In this document: one piece after another, positions 28,933 to 37,718 of the stretch
How positions within the stretch are numbered: the first letter of the stretch is position 1
Layout of the letters: every line of letters starts with the position of its first letter
NCBI RefSeq assembly: GCF_900103645.1
Contig: NZ_FNHP01000002.1
Coordinates: 1 to 64,000, forward strand
Reading direction: 5' to 3'
Length of the DNA: 64,000 nt
Origin: Oryzisolibacter propanilivorax
GTDB lineage: Bacteria; Pseudomonadota; Gammaproteobacteria; Burkholderiales; Burkholderiaceae_C
Made by a program: the position numbers and the translations under genes
The notes under the pieces: model-generated
Database searches by the model: none
The model's input: the letters and a program-made list of their open reading frames with translations, nothing else
What the model was told of the DNA's origin: nothing

Positions 28933-29121
28933 GGCAGAGGGGGATTGTAGGAAGGGCCCGCGCCGGCCGGCCCCAGGCTCGCGGCACGGCAATGCCGCAC
29001 CGCAGCGCGGCCTTACCGTGCAGCCGGGCGCCGCCGAGGCACGCCGGCGCGCACAATAAGCGGCTGCCGACCGCCTGCGCGCGTGCGGCGCGGCCGGCCC
29101 TGCGCCCGGCCGGATTTCAGC

Positions 29122-29176
29122 ATTCAAATCGGCCTGCAGCCCTTATGTTTAAAGGGCCTGTAGCTATCAAAAAGAG
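29122..29176 (-). repeat. Dispersed intergenic repeat, copy 5
   Basis: On the minus strand this copy reads TTTTTGATAGCTACAGGCCC, an AT-rich spacer, AAGGGCTGCAGGCCG and a T-run. It is one of the best-conserved copies. It ends 11 bp before the recQ start, so it forms the leader of that gene. Confidence 0.8.
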
Positions 29177-29187
29177 AGTTTCTTCCT

Positions 29188-31047
29188 TTGTCCCCCGCGC
29201 TTTCCGTCCTACACGACGTTTTCGGCTACGAGCAATTCCGCGGCCCGCAGGAAGCCATCATCGAACACGTCTGTGACGGCGGCGACGCGCTGGTATTGAT
29301 GCCCACCGGCGGCGGCAAGTCGCTGTGCTACCAGGTACCGGCGATCGTGCGGCGCGAAGCCGGCCACGGCGTGACGGTGGTGGTCTCGCCGCTGATCGCG
29401 CTGATGCACGACCAGGTCGGCGCGCTGCTGGAGGCGGGCGTCGAGGCGGCGTTTTTGAACTCCACGCTGGACTGGACGCAAACGCGCGAGGTCGAGCAGC
29501 GCCTGGCGCGCGGCGAGCTGACCCTGCTGTACGCCGCGCCCGAGCGCGTGACCACGGAGCGCTTCATCGCGCTGCTGGACGGCCTGCACGCGCGCGGCCA
29601 GCTGTCGCTGTTCGCCATCGACGAGGCGCACTGCGTGAGCCAGTGGGGACACGACTTCCGGCCCGACTACCGGCAGCTGGCGCTGCTGCACCAGCGCTTT
29701 CCCGGCGTGCCGCGCGTGGCGCTCACCGCCACCGCCGACGAGCTCACGCGCGCCGACATCCTGCAGGGGCTGGAGCTGGGCGACGCGCGCCTGTTCATCA
29801 GCAGCTTCGACCGGCCGAACATCCGCTACCGCATCGAGGAAAAGAAGGAGCCGCTGGCGCAGCTGATCCGCTTCATCGAGCGCGAGCACCTGGGCGAGGC
29901 TGGCGTGGTCTATTGCCAGAGCCGCAAGCGCGTCGAGGAGATGGCGCAGGCGCTGCAGGACGGCGGCATCAACGCCCTGCCCTACCACGCCGGGCTGCCG
30001 GCCGAGGTGCGCCAGCAGCACCAGGACCGCTTCCTGCGCGAGGACGGCATCGTCATGGTGGCCACCATCGCCTTTGGCATGGGCATCGACAAGCCGGACG
30101 TGCGCTTCGTGGCCCACGTGGACATGCCGAAGAACATCGAGGGCTACTACCAGGAGACCGGCCGCGCCGGGCGCGACGGCTTGGCCGCCGACGCCTGGAT
30201 GGTCTATGGCCTGCAGGACGTGGTGAACCAGCGCCGCATGATCGACGACGGCGACGCGGGCGAGGAATTCAAGGCGGTATTGCGCGGCAAGCTGGACGCC
30301 CTGCTGGCGCTGGCCGAGGCGACCGACTGCCGGCGCGTGCGGCTGCTGCGCTATTTCGGCGAAGAATCACAGCCCTGCGGCAACTGCGACAACTGCCTGC
30401 AGCCGCCGGCCGTGTGGGACGGCACGGACGCGGCCAGGAAGCTGCTGTCCACCATCTACCGCGTGCACCAGGCCAGCGGCATCAGCTTCGGCACCGGGCA
30501 CATCATGGACATCGTGCGCGGCAAGGACAGCGACAAGGTGCGCCAGTTCGGCCACGACCAGCTGTCCACCTTCGGCGTGGGCCGCGAGTATTCCGAGGCG
30601 CAGCTGCGCGGCGTGCTGCGCCAGCTGCTGGCCATCGGCGCGGTGGGCGTGCACCGCGTGCTGCTGGACAGCGGCCACAGCTTCGACACGCTGGTGCTGA
30701 CCGAAGGCTCGCGCCCGGTGCTGCGCGGCGAGCAGCCGGTGGCGCTGCGCGAGGCCACCGCCCAGGCCGCCCCGCGGCGCACGCGCCGCGCCGCCGCGCC
30801 GCCGGTGGCCGCGGCCAACCTGGACCAGGAGGGGCAGGTGCGCTTCATCAACCTCAAAGCCTGGCGCGCCGAGGTGGCGCGCGAGCACAACCTGCCGGCC
30901 TACGTCATCTTCCAGGACAAGACCCTGGCGGCCATCGCCGAGCGCAACCCGACGAGCGTGCACGACCTGCAGGGCATCAACGGCATGGGCGCGACCAAGC
31001 TGGAGAAGTACGGCGCCGAAGTGCTGCGCGTGTGCCGCGCGGGCTGA
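29188..31047 (+). CDS. recQ: ATP-dependent DNA helicase RecQ
   Basis: This 3'-5' DNA helicase acts in recombination and fork repair. The 619-residue product has Walker [15 protein letters not shown] (about residues 38-51), the DEAH box [20 protein letters not shown] and motif [12 protein letters not shown]. The RecQ-specific zinc cysteines are CGNCDNC near residue 395. A winged-helix region and one HRDC domain ([16 protein letters not shown]) follow. The start is TTG at 29188; there is no ATG or GTG before the helicase core, and the N terminus [15 protein letters not shown] is intact. Confidence 0.95.
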   Translation: MSPALSVLHDVFGYEQFRGPQEAIIEHVCDGGDALVLMPTGGGKSLCYQVPAIVRREAGHGVTVVVSPLIALMHDQVGALLEAGVEAAFLNSTLDWTQTREVEQRLARGELTLLYAAPERVTTERFIALLDGLHARGQLSLFAIDEAHCVSQWGHDFRPDYRQLALLHQRFPGVPRVALTATADELTRADILQGLELGDARLFISSFDRPNIRYRIEEKKEPLAQLIRFIEREHLGEAGVVYCQSRKRVEEMAQALQDGGINALPYHAGLPAEVRQQHQDRFLREDGIVMVATIAFGMGIDKPDVRFVAHVDMPKNIEGYYQETGRAGRDGLAADAWMVYGLQDVVNQRRMIDDGDAGEEFKAVLRGKLDALLALAEATDCRRVRLLRYFGEESQPCGNCDNCLQPPAVWDGTDAARKLLSTIYRVHQASGISFGTGHIMDIVRGKDSDKVRQFGHDQLSTFGVGREYSEAQLRGVLRQLLAIGAVGVHRVLLDSGHSFDTLVLTEGSRPVLRGEQPVALREATAQAAPRRTRRAAAPPVAAANLDQEGQVRFINLKAWRAEVAREHNLPAYVIFQDKTLAAIAERNPTSVHDLQGINGMGATKLEKYGAEVLRVCRAG

Positions 31048-31071
31048 CGGCCGGCGCGGCGCCGCTGGCCG

Positions 31072-32481
31072 CTACAGCGCGAAGATCTTGCCGGGGTTCA
31101 GGATGCCCTGCGGGTCCAGCGCCTGCTTGATCGCGCGCATCATCGCCACCGCGGCCGCGCCGGCCTCGTCCAGCAGGAAGTCCATCTTGTGGATGCCCAC
31201 GCCGTGCTCGCCGGTGCAGGTGCCACCCAGTGCCAGCGCGCGCGCCACCAGCTGGCGGTTCAGCTGCTCGGCGGTCTCGCGCTCGGCCGGCTGCCGCGGA
31301 TCGATCAGGTAGCCGAAGTGGAAGTTGCCGTCGCCCACATGGCCGACCAGGAAGTACGGGATGCCGCTGGCGTCGGCCTCGGCCACCGAGTCCAGCAGAC
31401 AGTCGGCCAGGCGCGAGATGGGCACGCAGGTGTCGGTGCTGATGGCCTTGCAGCCCGGGCGGCTTTGTACGGCGGCGAAATAGGCGTTGTGCCGCGCGGT
31501 CCACAGGCGCGTGCGCTCCTCTGGCGTGGTGGCCCATTCGAAGGCGTTGCCGCACCAGTCCTGGGCGATCTGCTGCACGGCTTCGGCCTGCTCCTGCACG
31601 CCGGCGGGCGAGCCGTGGAACTCCATCAGCAGCATGGGTTCTTCCCGCAGCGTCAGCTGCGAGTGCGCGTTCACCAGCCGCACGCTGTTGGCATCGATCA
31701 GCTCGACGCGGGCGATCGGCACGCCCAACTGGATGGTCTGGATCACCGTGCGCACCGCCGCCTCGATGCTGGGGAACGAGCACACCGCCGCGCTCACCGC
31801 CTCGGGCAGCGGGTACAGGCGCAACGTGACTTCGGTGAAGATGCCCAGCGTGCCCTCGCTGCCGACCATCAACCGCGTCAGGTCGTAGCCGGCGCTGCTT
31901 TTCCTGGCGCGGGTGCCGGTGCGGATAGTCTCGCCGCTGGCGGTGACGACCTGCAGCGCCAGCACGTTGTCGCGCATGGTGCCGTAGCGCACGGCGTTGG
32001 TGCCGCTGGCGCGCGTGGCGGCCATGCCGCCGATGCTGGCGTCGGCGCCGGGGTCGATGGGGAAAAACAGGCCGGTGTGCCGAACAGCCTCGTTGAGCTG
32101 CTTGCGCGTGATGCCCGGCTGCACCGTCACCGTCAGGTCGTCGGCGTCGATGGCCAACACCGCGTTCATGCGGCTCACGTCCAGACTGATGCCGCCGCGC
32201 ACGGCCAGCAGGTGCCCTTCCAGCGACGAGCCGGCGCCGTAGGCGATGACTGGCACGCCGTGCCGCGCGGCCAGGCGCACCGTGTCCTGCACGTCCTGCG
32301 TGCTTTCGGCAAACACCACGGCCGCCGGCGGCGGCGCGCTGATCGAGCCCTCGTCACGGCCGTGCTGTTCGCGCACCGCCAGCGCGGTGCTGAGCTGGCG
32401 CGCATCGAAGCGCGCGGCCAGGGCGTCAAGCAGCGCCTGTGGTGCGCTGGCGAAGGAATAGGAGGACGGCAGGGCGTTCAT
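31072..32481 (-). CDS. FAD-binding oxidase, D-lactate/glycolate dehydrogenase type
   Basis: This 469-residue FAD enzyme of the GlcD/DLD (FAD-binding type 4) family oxidises 2-hydroxy acids. Its FAD domain has YGAGSSLEGHLL and PGADASIGGMAATRASGTNAVRYG. The cap domain ends with GTCTGEHGVGIHKMDFL and a short ILNPGKIFAL tail, typical of D-lactate dehydrogenase (cytochrome) and glycolate oxidase subunit D. No glcE/glcF partner is adjacent, which favours a stand-alone D-lactate-type enzyme. An in-frame ATG at 32511, with GGAGG 11 bp upstream of it, is a serious alternative start. Confidence 0.85.
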   Translation of the reverse strand: MNALPSSYSFASAPQALLDALAARFDARQLSTALAVREQHGRDEGSISAPPPAAVVFAESTQDVQDTVRLAARHGVPVIAYGAGSSLEGHLLAVRGGISLDVSRMNAVLAIDADDLTVTVQPGITRKQLNEAVRHTGLFFPIDPGADASIGGMAATRASGTNAVRYGTMRDNVLALQVVTASGETIRTGTRARKSSAGYDLTRLMVGSEGTLGIFTEVTLRLYPLPEAVSAAVCSFPSIEAAVRTVIQTIQLGVPIARVELIDANSVRLVNAHSQLTLREEPMLLMEFHGSPAGVQEQAEAVQQIAQDWCGNAFEWATTPEERTRLWTARHNAYFAAVQSRPGCKAISTDTCVPISRLADCLLDSVAEADASGIPYFLVGHVGDGNFHFGYLIDPRQPAERETAEQLNRQLVARALALGGTCTGEHGVGIHKMDFLLDEAGAAAVAMMRAIKQALDPQGILNPGKIFAL

Positions 32482-32535
32482 GGCAATGGGCGGCAGGAAG
32501 GGAGCGGCCATTGTAGGAACCGCCTCCGAGCCATG

Positions 32536-32566
32536 AAAAAACCCGCCGGACCGGGGTCGGGCGGGT
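32536..32566 (-). terminator. Intrinsic terminator
   Basis: On the minus strand an ACCCGCC arm, a 12-base loop, a GGCGGGT arm and a T-run follow the stop of the repeat-containing secreted protein gene by about 44 bp. It separates that gene from the FAD oxidase gene. Confidence 0.8.
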
Positions 32567-32609
32567 CTGCCGGCGGCGTCAAATGCCGCACAAGGCGCTC
32601 AGGCGCTCA

Positions 32610-33059
32610 TCAACGGGCGCCGCTGGGCGACGGATCGGTCTTGGGAGCGCCCGGGGTGGAGTGCGGGGTGTTCGAGCGGTTCTGCACCTCGGCGCCCGGG
32701 GCGGCCTCGTGGTCACCCGTGTGCGCAGCGTTCTTCTTCATCTGCGCCTTGTGCGGCTTGTTCTTGCCGTCCTTGCCCGGCGTGGCGTGGGGCACGTTGG
32801 AGCGGTTCTGCACGTCGGCGGTCGCGCCGCCAGTGGCGGCAGCGGCATTGCCCATGCCGGCGAATGGCGACGAGCCCTTGGGAGCGTCCTGGCTCACGGC
32901 CGACTGGGTATTGGTGGTGTGCGGCGCGCTGGACTGGCTCATGCCGGCAAACGGGGACACGGGCTGGTTCTGCGCGTGCGCCAGGGTCGAGCCCAGGGCC
33001 ACGGCGGCGAACAGCATCACGCTGCGAAACTCGAACGAGGAAGGGGACTGCATGGACAT
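32610..33059 (-). CDS. Secreted low-complexity protein with internal repeats
   Basis: This 149-residue precursor has a signal peptide (SVMLFAAVALGSTLAHAQ, cut near residue 30). A disordered mature chain rich in Ser, Pro, Asn and Lys follows. Two kinds of internal repeat are visible: SPFAGM at about residues 35-40 and 64-69, and VQNRSN-PHATPG/VQNRSN-PHSTPG at about 83-95 and 125-137. I recognise no family. A strong terminator follows the gene. It could be a periplasmic, envelope-associated or metal-interacting protein. Two close ATGs (33059, 33053) are possible starts. Confidence 0.65.
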   Translation of the reverse strand: MSMQSPSSFEFRSVMLFAAVALGSTLAHAQNQPVSPFAGMSQSSAPHTTNTQSAVSQDAPKGSSPFAGMGNAAAATGGATADVQNRSNVPHATPGKDGKNKPHKAQMKKNAAHTGDHEAAPGAEVQNRSNTPHSTPGAPKTDPSPSGAR

Positions 33060-33218
33060 GATGGACTTTCGTTGTGAACGGAAAAGACCCGTGCATTGCA
33101 CCCCAGGCCTGGCGTACAGGCCAGACTTTTTGCCACCTGTTGCCCGGCACGACAATTGACCGGGCATTTGTAACAAGCGCGCGCTTCCTGCCTGCGCATT
33201 CATCCGAAGGAAACCTAC

Positions 33219-33818
33219 ATGGGCAATCGACTCAGCCAGATCGCCACCCGCACCGGCGACGACGGCACCACCGGCCTGGGTGACAACACCCGCGTGTCCA
33301 AGGACAGCGCACGGCCGCACGCCATGGGCGACGTGGACGAGCTCAACAGCCATATCGGCCTGCTGCTGTGCGAGGACGTGCTGCCCGACGACGTGCGCGA
33401 GCTGCTGATCGACGTGCAGCACCAGCTGTTCAACCTGGGTGGCGAGCTGTCCATCCCCGGCTACGAACTACTCCAGGACGATGCGCTGCTGCAGCTGGAC
33501 CAGGCGCTGGCGCACTACAACGCCACGCTGCCGCGCCTGCAAGAGTTCATCCTGCCGGCCGGCACACGCGCCGCATCGCAGGCGCATGTCTGCCGCACCG
33601 TGGCGCGCCGCGCCGAGCGCGCGGTGGTAGCGCTGCAGCGCAGCGAGGCCATGCGCCCCGCGCCGCGCCAGTACCTGAACCGGCTGTCGGACCTGCTGTT
33701 CGTGCTGGCGCGGGTGCTGAACCGGCACCGCGCCGACGGCAGCGAAGGCGCGGAGGTGTACTGGTCCAGCCAGCGGCTGGCGCGCGCGCAGGCGCCACAA
33801 CCGCCCCAGGACGACTGA
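33219..33818 (+). CDS. PduO-type cob(I)alamin adenosyltransferase
   Basis: This enzyme transfers adenosyl from ATP to cob(I)alamin to make coenzyme B12. The 199-residue product has the N-terminal ATP-binding signature ATRTGDDGTTGLGDNTRVSK, then the helical bundle with MGDVDELNSHIGLLL. The C-terminal conserved stretch contains RTVARRAERAVVAL and YLNRLSDLLFVLAR. GAAGGAAACC before the ATG supports the start. It is a single gene. A B12-dependent methylmalonyl-CoA mutase is not in the window, but the MetH module shows cobalamin use. Confidence 0.93.
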   Translation: MGNRLSQIATRTGDDGTTGLGDNTRVSKDSARPHAMGDVDELNSHIGLLLCEDVLPDDVRELLIDVQHQLFNLGGELSIPGYELLQDDALLQLDQALAHYNATLPRLQEFILPAGTRAASQAHVCRTVARRAERAVVALQRSEAMRPAPRQYLNRLSDLLFVLARVLNRHRADGSEGAEVYWSSQRLARAQAPQPPQDD

Positions 33819-33852
33819 GCCGGGCCGGCCACCCTGCCGGCTCAGAGGCGGT

Positions 33853-33916
33853 TTACTACTTTTTTTATAGCTAACGCCCCTTGAAATAAAAGGGCCGAAC
33901 GCCTTTTTGACCTGAA
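33853..33916 (+). repeat. Dispersed intergenic repeat, copy 6
   Basis: The copy reads TTTTTTTATAGCTAACGCCC, then CTTGAAATAAAAGGGCCG, then CGCCTTTTTGACCTGAAG. It lies between the adenosyltransferase gene and the convergent thioesterase gene, where the hairpin could help end both transcripts. Confidence 0.75.
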
Positions 33917-33942
33917 GCGGCCCGTCCGGCGCCGGGCGACCT

Positions 33943-34365
33943 TCAGCGCGGCGCCAGGATGGCCATGGTGATGCGCGAGACGCAGGTGGGTCGGCCCGCG
34001 TCGTCGGCCATCTCGATCTGCCAGACGTGGGTGGTGCTGCCGCCGTGCAGGCGCCGCGCGGTGCCGGTGACCCAGCCCGAGGTGGCAGCGCGCAGGTGGT
34101 TGGCGTTGATCTCCAGGCCCACGGCGCGGTGCCCTTCGGGGCACGAGCAGGCCGCGCCGACCGAGCCCAGGGTCTCGGCCAGCGCCACGCTGACGCCGCC
34201 GTGCAGCAGGCCGTAGGGCTGGCGCGTGCGCTCGTCCACCGGTACACGCGCGCGCAGCCAGTCGGGGCCGATCTCGGTGAATTCGATGCCCAGGTGCGAC
34301 ACGGCGGTGTTCGTGCCCAGCGCGTTCAGCGCCTCGAGGCTCATGGGGCGGGTCCAGAAGGTCAT
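33943..34365 (-). CDS. Hotdog-fold thioesterase (PaaI/MenI-like)
   Basis: This 140-residue single-hotdog protein carries the catalytic helix motif LLHGGVSVALAETLGSVGA (about residues 52-70), with the acidic residue typical of YdiI/MenI and PaaI acyl-CoA thioesterases. The C-terminal strands (GWVTGTARRLHGGSTTHVWQ) complete the fold. Such enzymes release carboxylic acids from CoA esters, often as housekeeping relief of stalled intermediates. It precedes the Ach1-type CoA transferase gene's 3' end by about 116 bp. The substrate is unknown. Confidence 0.85.
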   Translation of the reverse strand: MTFWTRPMSLEALNALGTNTAVSHLGIEFTEIGPDWLRARVPVDERTRQPYGLLHGGVSVALAETLGSVGAACSCPEGHRAVGLEINANHLRAATSGWVTGTARRLHGGSTTHVWQIEMADDAGRPTCVSRITMAILAPR

Positions 34366-34481
34366 ACGGGGCTTTCGGAAGGTTCAGGGAGACAAACGGC
34401 AGGCTCGGCGAAACCTTACCCGGACGGCACCGGCGCGCGCTGCTGCCTGGGCGACAGGCGCGGCACGGGCTGGGCGCCCCC

Positions 34482-36047
34482 TCACGGGCGCATGCTGCCG
34501 GTGTCCAGCCAGCGCTGGTGCCAGGTCAGCGCCTCGCCCAGCAGGTGCGGCGTGTGCTGCGCGCCGCCGCTGCGCCGGGCGCGGTCGAAGTAGTCCTGCA
34601 GCAGCGGGCGCCAGTCGGGGTGGGCGCAGCGGTCGATGACGACCTGTGCGCGCTGGCGCGGCGACAGGCCGCGCAGGTCGGCCAGGCCCTGCTCGGTGAC
34701 GATGATCTGCGTGTCGTGCTCGGTGTGGTCCACGTGCGAGACCATGGGCACAATGCACGAGATGCTGCCGCCCTTGGCGGTGGACGGGGTGACGAAGAAC
34801 GACAGGTAGCCGTTGCGCGCGAAGTCGCCCGAGCCGCCGATGCCGTTCATCATGGCGCTGCCCATCAGGTGGGTGGAATTCACGTTGCCGTAGATGTCGG
34901 CCTCGATCATGGCGTTCATGGCGATCACGCCCAGGCGCCGCACCAGCTCGGGGTGGTTGCTGATCTGCTGCGAGCGCAGCACGATGCGCTCGCGGTAGAA
35001 GTCGATGCGCTCGGTGAACTCGCGCATCGCCTCGGGACTGAGCGAGATCGCCGTGGCCGAGGCGGCGCGCATCTTGCCGGTGCGGATCAGCTCCAGCATG
35101 CCGTCCTGCAGCACCTCGGAAAACCCCAGCAGTTCCTCGAACGGCCCGTCCAGCAGCCCGGCCAGCACCGCGTTGGCCACATTGCCCACGCCGGACTGCA
35201 GCGGCAGCATGTTCTTCGGCAGGCGACCTTTTTGTACCTCGTGTGCCAGGAAGTCGATGATGTGCCCGGCGATGGCGCGCGAGTCGGCATCCGGTTTGGC
35301 GAACGCCGTGTGCCGGTCGGCATGGTGCGTGGGCACCACGGCGATGACCTTGGCCGGGTCCACGCGCAGGTAGGGCTCGCCGATGCGCTCGGTGGCGTGC
35401 TCCAGGTGGATCGGCTTGCGCCGCGGCGGGATGGCGGTGCCGTAGTAGATATCGTGCATGCCCTCCAGCTCGCGCGGCGGCAGGGTGTTGACTTCCAAGA
35501 TCACGTGCTGGGCGATGTCCAGCCAAGTCTTGTTGTTGCCCACCGAGGCCGAGGGAATCAGGCGCCCGTCGGGCAGGATGCCCAGCACCTCGACCACCGC
35601 CACATCCAGCGGCCCCAGAAAGCCGAACCAGGCCTGCTGCGCGACGTGCGACAGGTGGATGTCCACGTAATCGATCTCGCCGGCATTGATGCGCTGGCGG
35701 CACAGCGGGTCCGACTGGAAGGGCAGGCGCTGGGCGATACCGCCCACCTTGGCCAGCGCGCCATCCAACTCGGGCGATGTAGAGGCGCCCGTCCAGACGT
35801 TGACCTTGAACGGCCGCCCGGCGGCGTGCTCGGCCTCGATGCGCGCGGCCAGTGCCTGCGGCACGGCCTTGGGGTGGCCGGAGCCGGTGAAGCCGCTCAT
35901 GCCGACGGTGGCACCTGCGGGGATCAGCGCCGCCGCCTCGGCCGCGCCCATGACGCGGGCGGACAGCCCGGGGTGTTCGATGCGCGCGCGCGGGGCGCCG
36001 CTGGTGGGAGACGAAGTAGCAGCAGGGGAAACAGGGGACGAGGACAA
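34482..36047 (-). CDS. Acetyl-CoA hydrolase / succinate:acetate CoA-transferase family (Ach1-type)
   Basis: This 521-residue enzyme of the Ach1/SCACT family moves CoA between short acids such as acetate, succinate and propionate. It has VGMSGFTGSGHPKAVPQAL, LQSGVGNVANAVLAGL, and IEADIYGNVNSTHLMGSAMM; the catalytic glutamate is expected in a YGNVNS-adjacent region. The start is taken as TTG at 36047: GGAG lies 6 bases upstream, and the family segment RIEHPGLSARVM lies upstream of the first in-frame ATG that would remain. The frame open to 36785 is antisense to the zinc-ribbon gene. Confidence 0.88.
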   Translation of the reverse strand: MSSSPVSPAATSSPTSGAPRARIEHPGLSARVMGAAEAAALIPAGATVGMSGFTGSGHPKAVPQALAARIEAEHAAGRPFKVNVWTGASTSPELDGALAKVGGIAQRLPFQSDPLCRQRINAGEIDYVDIHLSHVAQQAWFGFLGPLDVAVVEVLGILPDGRLIPSASVGNNKTWLDIAQHVILEVNTLPPRELEGMHDIYYGTAIPPRRKPIHLEHATERIGEPYLRVDPAKVIAVVPTHHADRHTAFAKPDADSRAIAGHIIDFLAHEVQKGRLPKNMLPLQSGVGNVANAVLAGLLDGPFEELLGFSEVLQDGMLELIRTGKMRAASATAISLSPEAMREFTERIDFYRERIVLRSQQISNHPELVRRLGVIAMNAMIEADIYGNVNSTHLMGSAMMNGIGGSGDFARNGYLSFFVTPSTAKGGSISCIVPMVSHVDHTEHDTQIIVTEQGLADLRGLSPRQRAQVVIDRCAHPDWRPLLQDYFDRARRSGGAQHTPHLLGEALTWHQRWLDTGSMRP

Positions 36048-36227
36048 GGCAGGCTCCGCAGGTCCGCTGGCGGACGCTGGCTCAGGAAAGAAAGGAAAAA
36101 ACAAACCCGGCACCGCACACCGGCGCCTATGGCAGCAGCCGGGTCCAAGGCCGCCGGCCGCGCGTGGTGCCGATCTTATCCAGGGTTTACCCGAGTAGCC
36201 GCGCGCCTGCTTACGATCCGACACACG

Positions 36228-36959
36228 ATGTCCAGCCACGCCCCCATCCCCTGCCCGTCCTGCCACGCCCCGATGGAACAGCATCGCCTGACGGCCAGCG
36301 ACGGCGGCGCGCTGGTGCTGGATGCCTGCTTTGCCTGCCAGGGCCTGTGGTTCGACCCGTGGGAGAACACACGCCTGGCCCCGGCTGCCGTGCTGGGGCT
36401 GTTCGAGCTGCTGCACCAGCGCCGGCACGAGCAGCACCGGCCGGTCGGCCAGCGTCTGGACTGCCCGCGCTGCAGCGCTGCGCTGGAGCGCGGATATGAC
36501 CTGGCGCAGAGCGGGCGCTACGTTGCCTGGCGCTGCCCGCAGCGCCACGGGCGCTTTTCCACCTTCGGCGCCTTCATGGTCGAGAAGGGCTTCGTGCGCC
36601 ACCTGAGCCAGCTCGAAGTCGAGGCGCTGGCGCAGCGCGTCGGCACCATCGCCTGCACCGCCTGCGGCGGCAGCGTGGATCTGCGCCGCGACGCCGCCTG
36701 CCCGTGGTGCCGCTCGGCGCTGTCGCTGCTCGATCCGCAGGCCGTGGAGCGGGCGCTGCAGCGCTTCGGCGATGCGGCGCGGCATGCGCAGCAGCGCGGC
36801 GCTTCGCCCGATGCCCTGGCGGATGCGCTGATCGCGCTGGAGCGCCAGCGCGCCCGCGAGCAGCGCGAGGCCCAGCGCCAGCGCCTGAACGGCACGGACG
36901 AGCGCTTCGACCTGCTGGCTGCCGGCGTGGAGCTGGTCTGGTCGTGGTTCCGCCGTTGA
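36228..36959 (+). CDS. Zinc-ribbon (TFIIB-like) protein
   Basis: This 243-residue cytosolic protein has several paired-cysteine knuckles. They are CPSCHAPM near residue 9 with DACFACQGLWFD (zf-TFIIB type, about 34-45), CPRCSAAL near 79 with WRCPQ, and CTACGG with CPWCRSAL (about 143-164). The C-terminal quarter is a charged helix rich in Arg, Gln and Glu. It probably binds two or three zinc ions. The role is unknown. It is divergent from the CoA-transferase gene (180-bp gap). Confidence 0.75.
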   Translation: MSSHAPIPCPSCHAPMEQHRLTASDGGALVLDACFACQGLWFDPWENTRLAPAAVLGLFELLHQRRHEQHRPVGQRLDCPRCSAALERGYDLAQSGRYVAWRCPQRHGRFSTFGAFMVEKGFVRHLSQLEVEALAQRVGTIACTACGGSVDLRRDAACPWCRSALSLLDPQAVERALQRFGDAARHAQQRGASPDALADALIALERQRAREQREAQRQRLNGTDERFDLLAAGVELVWSWFRR

Positions 36960-36965
36960 CTTGGC

Positions 36966-37028
36966 GCTCTTTATTCCATAGCTGCAGGCCCTTGCAACAC
37001 ATGGGCCTGCGGCCGATTTCCTTTCAAA
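36966..37028 (+). repeat. Dispersed intergenic repeat, copy 7
   Basis: Directly after the zinc-ribbon gene, the core is CATAGCTGCAGGCCCTTG, a short spacer and ATGGGCCTGCGGCC, followed by a T/C-rich tail. The arms GCAGGCCC and GGGCCTGC can pair. The rest of the 36960-37246 gap shows no gene. Confidence 0.75.
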
Positions 37029-37246
37029 CCCGTGGGCGCGCGTCCAGCGCCCTGCCAGTCCGTCTGCCTACAGGCGCAGGGGAAGTTGCAGCACGCCGGC
37101 ATGCCGGCCATCGGCGAACACTGCAGGCACTACTAGCGACAGCGTGAGGGGAAGATCCCGGAGCGCAGCCCGGCGCGGCAGGCAAGTCGTGCAGGGCGGC
37201 ACCGGAGACAGCTCATCCACCATTCATTTGCAAGGAAGCCACTGCC

Positions 37247-37594
37247 ATGTCGATCCACAACTCTCTGAAGACCATTTCGTTCGCCGCCGCTCTGGGCCTG
37301 GCTGCCGCCGGCGCCTGGGCACAGACTAGCGACACCACGCCGCCGGTCGCCCCTTCGCCCACCGGCAACTCGCCGGCCCCGCAGGTGAGCAACAGCCAGA
37401 ATGCCCTGGGCAACACCGGCGGCACCACTACCGGCACCACCGGCACCATGTCCAACAACAATGCCGGCATGAACAACAACAACGCGGGCATGAACAACAA
37501 CACCGGCATGACCGGCACTGACCGCAGCAACATGGGCACCAGGGCCAACAACCGCAGCACGCGCAACCGCGCGGCCCGTGCCGACCGCAACTGA
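37247..37594 (+). CDS. Secreted Asn/Thr/Gly-rich repeat protein
   Basis: This 115-residue precursor has a signal peptide (TISFAAALGLAAAGAWAQ, cut near residue 26). A low-complexity mature chain follows: a Pro/Ser stretch, GGTTTGTTGT, and a tandem block of NNNAGM/NNNNAGM/NNNTGM units at about residues 70-87. The C-terminal tail is basic (RANNRSTRNRAARADRN). AAGGAAGCC supports the start. I recognise no family; it looks like a disordered periplasmic or extracellular protein. A strong terminator follows. Confidence 0.7.
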   Translation: MSIHNSLKTISFAAALGLAAAGAWAQTSDTTPPVAPSPTGNSPAPQVSNSQNALGNTGGTTTGTTGTMSNNNAGMNNNNAGMNNNTGMTGTDRSNMGTRANNRSTRNRAARADRN

Positions 37595-37666
37595 TGTCCT
37601 GCGCGGCGCGGGCGGTGGCGCGGGTAGCCCGGCCATTGCCAGCGTCCGGCGCTTGACGCTCGACGC

Positions 37667-37705
37667 AAGCCGGCACGCCATGGGGCGTGCCGGCTTTTTT
37701 ATTTT
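37667..37705 (+). terminator. Intrinsic terminator
   Basis: The arms AGCCGGCACGCC and GGCGTGCCGGCT surround a tiny loop and are followed by TTTTTTATTTT. It ends transcription of the Asn-rich protein gene just before the L,D-transpeptidase gene. Confidence 0.9.
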
Positions 37706-37718
37706 CACGGGAGATTCC

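Noticed and set aside
34518-36227. Long plus-strand frame upstream of and continuous with the zinc-ribbon gene (813 codons in total)
   Set aside because: It is antisense to the Ach1-type CoA transferase, its composition is Gln/Arg/His/Ala-rich as in GC-driven shadow frames, and the real protein begins at 36228 with a cysteine-rich domain.
36048-36785. N-terminal extension of the CoA transferase frame
   Set aside because: It lies antisense to the zinc-ribbon gene and has no family similarity; the TTG at 36047 with a ribosome binding site is a better start.
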